This document shows, in pieces, positions 1 to 6,592 of a stretch of DNA of 6,839 bases. How positions within the stretch are numbered: the first letter of the stretch is position 1; every line of letters starts with the position of its first letter. The notes under the pieces were generated by a model. It saw only the letters and a list, made by a program, of their open reading frames with translations. It was not told the origin of the DNA and ran no database searches. This stretch comes from an uncultured Collinsella sp. GTDB lineage: Bacteria; Actinomycetota; Coriobacteriia; Coriobacteriales; Coriobacteriaceae. The DNA lies in assembly GCA_902464175.1 (NCBI GenBank), contig CABQHZ010000094.1, positions 1 to 6,839 of the forward strand, given 5' to 3'. The position numbers and the translations under genes are program-made.

Positions 1-1
1 G

Positions 2-115
2 ATGGTCTACCCCATCAGCCTGGGCACCACGGCGTTCTTTATGGTCGTGGCGGTACTACTCTGCCACCCGGCACGCACCTATCGCGCCGCCCAAGCCAAA
101 GCGACAGCCCGCTAA
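2..115 (+). CDS. C-terminal end of a membrane protein (partial)
   Basis: An open frame enters from the left edge and ends at TAA 113-115, giving 37 visible residues. They form one hydrophobic segment (YPISLGTTAFFMVVAVLL, about residues 3-20) followed by a short basic cytoplasmic tail (CHPARTYRAAQAKATAR). This is how many polytopic transporters end, with a last transmembrane helix and a positive tail. A MATE- or MFS-type efflux protein is possible, but too little is visible to choose. The ATG at 2-4 is probably internal. The gene converges on the LysR gene with a 27-nt gap, and I see no terminator hairpin there. Confidence 0.6.
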   Translation: MVYPISLGTTAFFMVVAVLLCHPARTYRAAQAKATAR

Positions 116-142
116 ACACCGCACTCAACGCCATGCCAGTCA

Positions 143-1009
143 TTAATTGACAATATGTGAGCTCATATAGTCGATAAAGTGCCTCGTGGCGATAGGCATG
201 GTGTCCCAGCTGCGCCAGGCTGCCACTACGTCACGCGAGGGAGCGTGCACGATGGGACGCACGCGAATATCGACCCTCATGCCCTCGACGGTACGGCGAT
301 ACAGCATACTCACGCCTAGGCCCTCCTCCACCATCGCCATGATGGTGTAGTCGTCGGTCACCTCGCTCGTCACGTGCGGCGACAGCCCATGCGCCGCGAA
401 TGCATCGAGCACCAGGCTCTGTTCGCCCTCATCCAGCAGCACAAACGGCTCGGACGCCAGGTCGGCGAGCGTCACCTTTTCCTTTGCCGTCAGCGGATGC
501 GCGGCCGGCAACAGTGCTACCAACTCATCGTGATAGACCACGCGCTTCTCGAGCCCAGCAGTAAATCCGCGTGCCGTAAAGCAAAAATCAACCACGCCAT
601 CGTGCACCCACTGGGCATTGCGCGTGTAATCGCCCTGTTTGAGCGTAAAGCGTACACCCGGATGCAGGGCACCAAAGTCGCGGATCACGCGCGGCAACAC
701 GGTGCGGCTCACGTTGGTAAACGTTGCGATACGAATATCAGTCGAGGAGAGTCCCAGCAATTCCTGGCGCTTGCCCTCGAGCTCGGCCTCGGCAGTTACA
801 ATCTGGCGCAGATACGGCAGGTACTGCTTGCCGTCGCGCGTAAGCGAAACGCCCTGCTTGCCGCGCTCGATAAGCGTGGTACCCAGCTCGCGCTCGAGCG
901 CTTTGACGGCCTGGCTCACCGCGCTTTGCGTATAGCCCAGCTCATCGGCTGCACCCTTAAGACTGCCGCGATCGACCACCATACAAACAATCTGATACCG
1001 CGATGCCAT
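143..1009 (-). CDS. LysR-family transcriptional regulator
   Basis: A 288-residue protein, close to the usual 290-310 of the family. Residues 1-60 form the winged helix-turn-helix, with the typical run GSLKGAADELGYTQSAVSQA at about 15-34 followed by VKALERELG and an ERG..GVSLTRDG wing. Residues about 70-88 are the linker helix, and about 90-285 the periplasmic-binding-like effector domain (IRIATFTNVSRTVLPRVI at its start, GVSMLYRR near the end). The ATG at 1009 is preceded by GGAGG four nucleotides upstream, which fixes the start. It is divergent from the EamA permease gene with 158 nt between them, so that permease is the most likely target, together with autoregulation. The ligand cannot be told from sequence. 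The family call is firm; the target is inferred. Confidence 0.93.
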   Translation of the reverse strand: MASRYQIVCMVVDRGSLKGAADELGYTQSAVSQAVKALERELGTTLIERGKQGVSLTRDGKQYLPYLRQIVTAEAELEGKRQELLGLSSTDIRIATFTNVSRTVLPRVIRDFGALHPGVRFTLKQGDYTRNAQWVHDGVVDFCFTARGFTAGLEKRVVYHDELVALLPAAHPLTAKEKVTLADLASEPFVLLDEGEQSLVLDAFAAHGLSPHVTSEVTDDYTIMAMVEEGLGVSMLYRRTVEGMRVDIRVRPIVHAPSRDVVAAWRSWDTMPIATRHFIDYMSSHIVN

Positions 1010-1066
1010 CGTACCTCCACATCGACGTAGCCGTAAAACGTTTTGCCAGCGCTTTTTCCGCCTACA

Positions 1067-1089
1067 TTAGTATTACTTAATCATACTGA
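1067..1089. promoter_or_regulatory. Candidate regulator-binding dyad in the LysR/EamA divergent region
   Basis: TTAGTAT (1067-1073) is repeated in inverted form as ATACTGA (1083-1089), matching at six of seven positions around a 9-nt centre. It sits in an AT-rich patch (about 1062-1118) that stands out in this GC-rich DNA, where both divergent promoters must lie. LysR proteins usually bind interrupted AT-rich dyads at such places. A second palindrome, AAAACGTTTT, lies at 1035-1044 nearer the LysR start. I could not assign -35 and -10 boxes with confidence. Confidence 0.4.
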
Positions 1090-1167
1090 AGATACATTCG
1101 CTTTACTACATCTAAATCTGGGAGCAGAATCCTTTTTGCGAAACCGTTCTGTAACAAAAGGAGTCCC

Positions 1168-2070
1168 ATGGATCGCAAAAAAGCAATCGCGCTCTCGTTT
1201 TCCGTTCCCGTCGCATGGGGCTTTTCGTACCCCCTCATGAAGATCGGCATGGACAGCATGAACGCCACGAGCATCGTTGCGCTGCGCTGCATCATCGCCT
1301 TTGTGGCCTGCCTGCTGCTCTTCCACAAGCACGCGCTGCGCATTAACCGCGACCTGATGGTTCGCGCCGCCATCATCGGCGCCATCATGGCAACCGAGCT
1401 CACCTGTATGTGCCTGGGTTCCAGCCTCACCTCCGCCTCAACCGCCGGCTTTTTGCAGAGCCTGACGGTCGTAATCGTGCCGTTTGCCAACGCCGCCCTG
1501 CTGCGCCGCGCCCCCGAGCGCAAAGTTCTCGTCGGCACCGCCATCGTCACCTGTGGCATGCTGCTGCTCTCGGGCGCCGACTTCACCAGCCTGAACCCGG
1601 GCGCGCTCATCATGTTGCTCTCGGCCTTTGTCTATGCCGGCCACATCATTGTGGCGAAGCGCTTTGTCGAAGATGTCGACCCGCTGGCTCTGGGCGTTTG
1701 GCAGCTGGGCTTTGGCGGCCTGTTCTCGGGCATCGCCGCATTCGTCTTTGGCGGTTTCACGCTTCCCGGCACGCCGGGCGAGGTCGTAGTCGTCGTTGCC
1801 CTCGCACTCATCTGCTCTGCCTATGGCTTTATCACCCAGACGCTCGTGCAGCCCCACGTGCCCGCCGAGACCACCGGCTTTGCCTTCTCGCTCGAGCCGG
1901 TCTGTTCCGCCGTCTTCTCGTTCTTCCTGGTCGGCGAGGTCCTGAGCCCCATCGCCTTCTTTGGCGCCGCCCTCATCCTCACCGGCGTCATGGTGGCAAC
2001 CGTCGAGCTTCCGCGCCTCCGTGAACATGGACAGGCACGTATGGCAGGAGCGCCCGAGCGCGTCTCGTAG
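1168..2070 (+). CDS. EamA/DMT-superfamily permease
   Basis: A 300-residue integral membrane protein with about ten hydrophobic segments (roughly 7-23, 35-52, 66-85, 94-111, 119-135, 146-163, 173-195, 204-224, 232-256 and 260-279). This is the 5+5 duplicated EamA fold of drug/metabolite transporters. The second repeat carries the family-typical stretch SLEPVCSAVFSFFLVGEVLS (241-260), followed by a glycine-rich last helix (FFGAALILTGVMVA). The first repeat starts with the usual VPVAWGFSYPLMKIG. Start: ATG 1168, with AAAGGAG at 1157-1163 and a 4-nt gap. Members export amino acids, metabolites or drugs; the substrate here is unknown. The divergent LysR gene is the probable regulator. Confidence 0.93.
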   Translation: MDRKKAIALSFSVPVAWGFSYPLMKIGMDSMNATSIVALRCIIAFVACLLLFHKHALRINRDLMVRAAIIGAIMATELTCMCLGSSLTSASTAGFLQSLTVVIVPFANAALLRRAPERKVLVGTAIVTCGMLLLSGADFTSLNPGALIMLLSAFVYAGHIIVAKRFVEDVDPLALGVWQLGFGGLFSGIAAFVFGGFTLPGTPGEVVVVVALALICSAYGFITQTLVQPHVPAETTGFAFSLEPVCSAVFSFFLVGEVLSPIAFFGAALILTGVMVATVELPRLREHGQARMAGAPERVS

Positions 2071-2080
2071 TCCCCACTCC

Positions 2081-2118
2081 TTATGCAGCCGTGGCATAAA
2101 GGCAACCGGTGCGCCTTT
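2081..2118 (+). terminator. Two overlapping small hairpins after the permease gene
   Basis: TTATGC (2081-2086) pairs perfectly with GCATAA (2094-2099). AAAGGC (2098-2103) pairs perfectly with GCCTTT (2113-2118), which ends in a short T run. The two 6-bp stems share bases 2098-2099 and so cannot both form fully. This could be a weak terminator for the permease or a small attenuator ahead of ung. The stems are short and the T tract is only three bases, so the call is tentative. Confidence 0.3.
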
Positions 2119-2123
2119 ACAAT
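2118..2123 (+). promoter_or_regulatory. Possible -10 box for ung
   Basis: TACAAT matches the sigma-70 -10 consensus at five of six positions and lies 35 nt upstream of the ung ATG. No convincing -35 is found 16-18 nt upstream, and the region overlaps the small hairpins at 2081-2118. Transcription of ung could instead come from the permease promoter, since only 88 nt separate the two genes. Confidence 0.3.
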
Positions 2124-2158
2124 AGATGCCAACAGAGCATCTGCCATAAAGGAGCCCC

Positions 2159-2884
2159 ATGGACACCGCAACCCGCGACCGCAACATAGCAACTTGGTTG
2201 GGCGATGCGCCGCAGCCGGTACGTGACACGACGAACCAGCTGCTCGAGCGCATCGCCCTTTTACGTGCCGAGCAGACTATCTACCCGGCACAAGACGATA
2301 TCCTCAATGCCCTCGCCTACACACCGGCCGACCAGGTCAAGGTTGTCATCTTGGGTCAAGACCCCTATCACGGACCCAACCAGGCCATGGGGCTGTCGTT
2401 CTCGGTCCCCGCGACGCAAACCAAGTTGCCGCCGAGCCTGCGCAACATCTATAAGGAACTCAACGCCGATCTGGACTGCCCCATTCCCGCCACGGGAGAC
2501 CTCACCCCATGGGCACAACAGGGCGTCCTGCTCCTTAACACCACGCTCACCGTGCGCGAGCATGCCGCCAATTCGCACGCCAAGCTGGGCTGGAGCGCGC
2601 TCACCGACTACGTTATCGAACGCTGCTGCCTGCTGCCCCAACCGGTAGTCTTTTTAGCATGGGGCCGCTTTGCCCAGCAGATGGTCGAAGGAAAGCTCGC
2701 CGCGACCGGCGCGGGCAAAGCAAGCGGCAAGTTCTGCCTTGCCTCTACGCATCCCTCGCCGCTTTCGGCCAACCGCGCCACGGCAGAACTCCCCGCCTTT
2801 ATGGGGTCGCGTCCCTTCTCGACAGCTGATCGGCTACTCGAACAGCACGGCTCGACCCCCGTCAACTGGACTTGCCTCGGCTAA
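2159..2884 (+). CDS. ung: Uracil-DNA glycosylase (family 1)
   Basis: Removes uracil from DNA, from dUTP misincorporation or cytosine deamination, as the first step of base-excision repair. The 241-residue protein carries the water-activating motif GQDPYH at 66-71 (catalytic Asp68; the Tyr that excludes thymine is at 70). It also has the uracil-stacking Phe81 in LSFSVP, the base-recognition Asn127 in LLLNT, and the catalytic-loop motif HPSPLS at 198-203 (His198). All key family 1 residues are present, so it should be active. It is slightly longer than the usual 220-230 residues because of extra N- and C-terminal sequence. Start: ATG 2159, with AAAGGAG at 2148-2154 and a 4-nt gap. The gene ends just before a strong terminator. 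Confidence 0.97.
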   Translation: MDTATRDRNIATWLGDAPQPVRDTTNQLLERIALLRAEQTIYPAQDDILNALAYTPADQVKVVILGQDPYHGPNQAMGLSFSVPATQTKLPPSLRNIYKELNADLDCPIPATGDLTPWAQQGVLLLNTTLTVREHAANSHAKLGWSALTDYVIERCCLLPQPVVFLAWGRFAQQMVEGKLAATGAGKASGKFCLASTHPSPLSANRATAELPAFMGSRPFSTADRLLEQHGSTPVNWTCLG

Positions 2885-2898
2885 AAATCGATACATCA

Positions 2899-2938
2899 AA
2901 AACGCGCCCGACGGCAATCTTGCCATCGGGCGCGTTTT
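2899..2938. terminator. Bidirectional intrinsic terminator between ung and the dehydrogenase gene
   Basis: The arm at 2899-2911 (AAAACGCGCCCGA from 2899) pairs perfectly with 2926-2938. After one C-A mismatch the stem continues with GGCA/TGCC (2913-2916 with 2921-2924) around a 4-nt loop. An A run on the left and a T run on the right give a U tract on both strands, so it can end ung transcripts and the minus-strand operon alike. Its right end stops one base before the dehydrogenase stop codon. Confidence 0.9.
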
Positions 2939-2939
2939 G

Positions 2940-3620
2940 CTATTCGGGCCAAATAAATTGTGTGCGGCCGGCCTCGCCGCCATCGATCAGCAGGCTCTGC
3001 CCGGTCATAAAACGGTTGGTCACGCCCACAAAGTAGATCCACTCGGCGATCTCTTGGGCGGTGGCCCAGCGCTTAAGCGGCGTGAGCTCCATAATCTGGT
3101 TCCACAGGCGCTCGTCTTCCATCACGCAACGGTTGAGCGGCGTGATAACGCCGCCCGGGTCCACACTGTTGGCGATGGCCTGCGGCGCCAGGCGGTTTGC
3201 AAGGTTCTTGGTGTAGGCGATAACGCCGCCCTTGCTGGCGGCATAGGCGGGAAACTCCGATCCCGTATGCCCGCTCGCCGACCCCACATTGACCACGGAT
3301 TTGATAGCCGGCGCCGGCTTGGCGGCAAGCCCCTCCCCCACAAAGGCATAGCGCTCGGTCACGTTGATGGTGCCACGCAGGTTGGCAGCGATGTCGTCGG
3401 CCGAATCCTGCGTACCGGCAACGTTTACGATTACCTGGGGTTCAAGGTCGTCTGGAAACGAGTCCGGTTCGCGGACATCAACGATCAGATGGCGGTAGCG
3501 CTCGTGTTCGATCGCCGCCGGCTGCAGATCAAAGCCCACGACCTCGTGGCCCTCGTCCAAAAAGCGCTGCACGCATGCGGCTCCGATGCCGCCCGAAGCG
3601 CCCGTGATCAAAACCCGCAT
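2940..3620 (-). CDS. Short-chain dehydrogenase/reductase (SDR family)
   Basis: A 226-residue classical-type SDR oxidoreductase, about 20 residues shorter than usual. TGASGGIG (6-13) is the nucleotide-binding motif directly at the N terminus. Asp31 at the end of the second strand (VVGFD) favours NAD(H) over NADP(H). NVAG is at 66-69, and the active-site set is Asn80, Ser114, Tyr126 and Lys130 (YAASK). Ser to Tyr spacing is 12, one less than typical. The C-terminal MTGQSLLIDGG is standard. The substrate is not readable; such proteins act on hydroxysteroids, acyl-ACPs, sugars or other carbonyls. Start: ATG 3620, with TAAGGAG five nt upstream. It is co-transcribed and probably translationally coupled with the VUT gene, whose stop lies 9 nt before this start. 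Confidence 0.9.
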   Translation of the reverse strand: MRVLITGASGGIGAACVQRFLDEGHEVVGFDLQPAAIEHERYRHLIVDVREPDSFPDDLEPQVIVNVAGTQDSADDIAANLRGTINVTERYAFVGEGLAAKPAPAIKSVVNVGSASGHTGSEFPAYAASKGGVIAYTKNLANRLAPQAIANSVDPGGVITPLNRCVMEDERLWNQIMELTPLKRWATAQEIAEWIYFVGVTNRFMTGQSLLIDGGEAGRTQFIWPE

Positions 3621-3625
3621 ACTTG

Positions 3626-3632
3626 CTCCTTA
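3626..3632 (-). promoter_or_regulatory. Ribosome binding site that contains the upstream stop codon
   Basis: On the minus strand TAAGGAG supplies both the TAA stop of the VUT gene (3632-3630) and the AAGGAG Shine-Dalgarno of the dehydrogenase gene, whose ATG follows after 5 nt. Ribosomes ending the first gene stop on the loading site of the second, a layout expected to couple their translation. Confidence 0.8.
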
Positions 3633-4352
3633 GGCGGTTGCGTGGCGCTCGAGGTACTCGGCGCCCACATTCTCACGCTCCCAGCCACGCACGACCTTGT
3701 AGCCCACGGGGCTCAGGAAGACCTCGCACAGCAGCTCGGCAACAGCGCCGGTCAGCGAGCACATAAGGACCTGCACCCAGGTCCAACCAAAGAACGTGTG
3801 GCTCACCACAATGGCAAAGACCAGATTGTCGATAAACTGGCCAACACCCGTGGACACATAGGAGCGGAAGGCAAAGCTCGCAAAGTTATTCTTTTTGAGC
3901 ATACGGCCAAGCGACTGGTTGAGCGTGGAGTTAACCACGGCAGAAACGAGCATTGCCAGCGAAGAGCCCAGCACCACGTACCAGGTGCCGCCGATGGTGG
4001 CGTTAAGGGCGGTGTTGACCTCGATCATGCCCGTGTCGTAGTAGGCGCCCCACATGCCGGGCGTGAGCGAGCATGCCCAAAAGCACAGGCTCACGGCCAG
4101 GTTGACCAGCAGCGCGAGGATAGAGATTTTGATGGATGCCTTGGCGCCAAAGCGCTTGCAGATCATGTCCTGGCACAAAAACGAAACCCAGCTCACCACA
4201 AAGCCGCAATCGAGTGCCAGATACGGCAGGCTGATGAGCTCTTTGTTGGCCAGCAGGTTCATCATGATGACGCTCACGAAAAACAGCGAAACCGTTGCCG
4301 CGGGAATGCTCCGCAACAGGACCTTGTAGTCCTCCATGACCTTCTTGATCAT
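3630..4352 (-). CDS. VUT-family membrane protein, probable queuosine-precursor transporter (YhhQ-like)
   Basis: A 240-residue polytopic membrane protein with about six hydrophobic segments (roughly 14-35, 44-62, 73-96, 121-142, 165-188 and 192-217). Features typical of the VUT/YhhQ family are the early segment with MMNLLANKELI and YLALDCGFVVSWVSF, the basic CKRFGAKAS loop, and the late conserved run RSYVSTGVGQFIDNLVF (163-179). Characterised YhhQ proteins take up preQ0/preQ1, precursors of the tRNA base queuosine. The exact substrate here is inferred. Start: ATG 4352 with AAAGGAG at 4365-4359 and a 6-nt gap. It is the first gene of an operon with the SDR gene and has its own promoter and a structured leader. 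Confidence 0.82.
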   Translation of the reverse strand: MIKKVMEDYKVLLRSIPAATVSLFFVSVIMMNLLANKELISLPYLALDCGFVVSWVSFLCQDMICKRFGAKASIKISILALLVNLAVSLCFWACSLTPGMWGAYYDTGMIEVNTALNATIGGTWYVVLGSSLAMLVSAVVNSTLNQSLGRMLKKNNFASFAFRSYVSTGVGQFIDNLVFAIVVSHTFFGWTWVQVLMCSLTGAVAELLCEVFLSPVGYKVVRGWERENVGAEYLERHATA

Positions 4353-4433
4353 TATGTACTCCTTTGGTTTTAGGTTTAACGAGCAGGATATCGGACCCGA
4401 ACTGCTCGGACGCCCCGGTCTTGAGACGACGGT
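4353..4433 (-). promoter_or_regulatory. Structured 5' leader of the VUT gene, candidate riboswitch
   Basis: The leader is about 78 nt. Near its start CCGTC can pair with GA(C)CGG around a 7-nt loop (about 4434-4416, one bulge). Next comes a perfect 7-bp stem, CGAGCAG (4408-4402) with CTGCTCG (4386-4380), enclosing a 15-nt loop. An A-rich single-stranded tail follows (TTAAACCTAAAACC), then the Shine-Dalgarno. UCC in the loop or at the stem boundary (4388-4386, or 4395-4393) could pair with GGA of the Shine-Dalgarno, giving an H-type pseudoknot. A stem with A-rich tail and pseudoknotted Shine-Dalgarno resembles translational preQ1 switches, and queuosine transporters are classic targets. The class I loop core is not recognisable, so this is a hypothesis. 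Confidence 0.4.
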
Positions 4434-4437
4434 GGGT

Positions 4438-4466
4438 ATGATAGCCGCTCACACGGCATCAGGCAA
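4438..4466 (-). promoter_or_regulatory. Sigma-70-type promoter of the VUT-SDR operon
   Basis: On the minus strand TTGCCT (4466-4461) and TATCAT (4443-4438) are separated by exactly 17 nt and match the -35 and -10 consensus at four and five of six positions. Transcription would start near 4431. The -35 box lies inside the tail of the prfC terminator. Confidence 0.65.
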
Positions 4467-4503
4467 GTAAACGGCGCGGCAGCCCCGCAGGGCCACCGCG
4501 CCG
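4465..4503 (-). terminator. Intrinsic terminator of prfC
   Basis: An 8-bp GC-only stem (4472-4479 with 4496-4503), a symmetric 2x2 internal loop, and a further GCCC/GGGC stem (4482-4485 with 4490-4493) closed by a 4-nt loop. On the minus strand it is followed by TTTACTT, a modest U tract. It begins 5 nt after the prfC stop codon. The hairpin is strong, the tail only fair. Confidence 0.7.
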
Positions 4504-4508
4504 ATGCG

Positions 4509-6122
<1,614 letters not shown>

Positions 6123-6171
6123 GCGGATCCTTTCTTGCGTTCTATATGCATTACGTCGATGTAACCCGTCT

Positions 6172-6177
6172 ATTGTA
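6172..6177 (-). promoter_or_regulatory. Possible -10 box of the prfC promoter
   Basis: On the minus strand TACAAT (6177-6172) matches the -10 consensus at five of six positions and would give a leader of roughly 43 nt before the prfC ATG. No good -35 box sits 16-18 nt upstream. Confidence 0.4.
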
Positions 6178-6264
6178 GCCGCGAAATGCTGCGACAGGGC
6201 GCCTATCAGGACAAATACATCAGTCGGGGTCTTGGTTGCCGGTCGGCGGCAGCACTCCGCAGCA

Positions 6265-6329
6265 GTTTGTCTCAATCTGTAACATCTAGCCGGCTTTTGA
6301 GCCTCTACCTGTTACAGATTGAGACAAAC
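6265..6329. repeat. Palindrome unit 1 (perfect 20-bp arms)
   Basis: GTTTGTCTCAATCTGTAACA (6265-6284) is the exact reverse complement of 6310-6329. In the 25-nt loop, TAG (6287-6289) pairs with CTA (6305-6307), and GGCT (6292-6295) with AGCC (6300-6303) around TTTG, so the whole unit can fold into one long hairpin. It is also bracketed by an outer inverted repeat, GGCGGCAG (6245-6252) and CTGCCGCC (6338-6345). Confidence 0.92.
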
Positions 6330-6349
6330 GAATGGGTCTGCCGCCAAAA

Positions 6350-6404
6350 TCTCAATCTGTAACAGTTAGACCCGATTTGACCCTCTTACTGTTACAGATC
6401 GAGA
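6350..6404. repeat. Palindrome unit 2
   Basis: Arms 6350-6366 and 6388-6404 match at 16 of 17 positions. The single mismatch is A6354 opposite C6400, which becomes a G-U pair in a minus-strand transcript. Inside, AGA (6368-6370) can pair with TCT (6384-6386). The left flank is AAAA instead of the GTTTG seen in unit 1, which gives a T4 run after the hairpin on the minus strand. Confidence 0.88.
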
Positions 6405-6429
6405 CAAAAGGTCACCTGTCTCAAAAAAA

Positions 6430-6482
6430 CTCGATCTGTAACATCTAGCCGCCCAAATCGACTCTACCTGTTACAGATCGAG
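6430..6482. repeat. Palindrome unit 3, with A7 tract at its left edge
   Basis: CTCGATCTGTAACA (6430-6443) is the exact reverse complement of 6469-6482, and TAG (6446-6448) pairs with CTA (6464-6466) in the 25-nt loop. Directly left is A7 (6423-6429), preceded by TGTCTC (6417-6422). Compared with unit 1, the arm is split by a 10-nt insertion between TGTCTC and GATCTG. On the minus strand the stem is followed at once by T7, the shape of an intrinsic terminator reading toward prfC. Confidence 0.88.
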
Positions 6483-6514
6483 ACAAACGGTCGCCGGCCG
6501 TCATGATTTTCCTC

Positions 6515-6544
6515 TTGCATAACTGTGCATAGTGTATATATACT
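6515..6544 (+). promoter_or_regulatory. Possible promoter of the YtrA-like regulator gene
   Basis: TTGCAT (6515-6520) and TATACT (6539-6544) are spaced by 18 nt. The -10 matches five of six consensus positions, the -35 only three of six. The alternating TATATATA run offers other -10 registers. Transcription would start near 6551, leaving a leader of about 42 nt. Confidence 0.4.
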
Positions 6545-6565
6545 GTGCTTACCGGTTATATACAC
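6532..6565. promoter_or_regulatory. Candidate operator: inverted repeat GTGTATATA-N16-TATATACAC
   Basis: The two 9-bp arms (6532-6540 and 6557-6565) are perfect reverse complements with a 16-nt spacer. They cover the likely -10 box and transcription start of the GntR-type gene. GntR/YtrA regulators often repress their own operon from such a dyad. Overlapping smaller palindromes are ACCGGT (6551-6556) in the spacer and TACACGTGTA (6561-6570) on the right. Confidence 0.55.
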
Positions 6566-6592
6566 GTGTAGCCCATCAGCTAAGGAGCCGCT

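Larger units (their letters stand above)
6245..6490. repeat. Array of three long tandem palindromes, 79-80 bp period
   Basis: This array fills most of the 470-nt gap between the divergent prfC and YtrA-like genes; I see no protein-coding gene in that gap. Three palindromic units have centres at about 6297, 6377 and 6456. All share the arm core CTCRATCTGTAACA / TGTTACAGATYGAG, a right flank GAGACAAA, and a 25-nt loop in the same orientation (TAG near its left end, CTCTACC or CTCTTAC at its right). After the right arms of units 2 and 3 the flank GGTCRCC also repeats at the same offset. The loops differ while the arms are kept, so pairing or protein binding at the arms is likely what is selected. 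No family name can be given from sequence alone. Confidence 0.9.

Noticed and set aside
374..1030. A 218-codon plus-strand open frame over the LysR gene
   Set aside because: It is antisense to a well-supported LysR protein and shows no domain of its own.
2670..4373. A 567-codon open frame on the plus strand
   Set aside because: It overlaps the end of ung and lies antisense to the SDR and VUT genes, which have clear family motifs and ribosome sites. Its translation is rich in His, Arg and Ala with no recognisable domain, as expected for a shadow frame in GC-rich DNA.
4353..4433. Exact preQ1-II riboswitch
   Set aside because: Although AAAGGAG follows an A-rich tail, I find no upstream CUUU-type loop that would pair fully with the Shine-Dalgarno as in that class.
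6123..6275. Upstream extension of the prfC frame adding 51 residues
   Set aside because: Known RF3 proteins begin close to MASLSDEIS, a good Shine-Dalgarno precedes the ATG at 6122, and the extension covers a likely -10 box.
6265..6490. The repeats considered as a short CRISPR array
   Set aside because: The repeats are inverted pairs rather than direct repeats with unrelated spacers, the 25-nt inner segments resemble each other, and no cas gene is visible.
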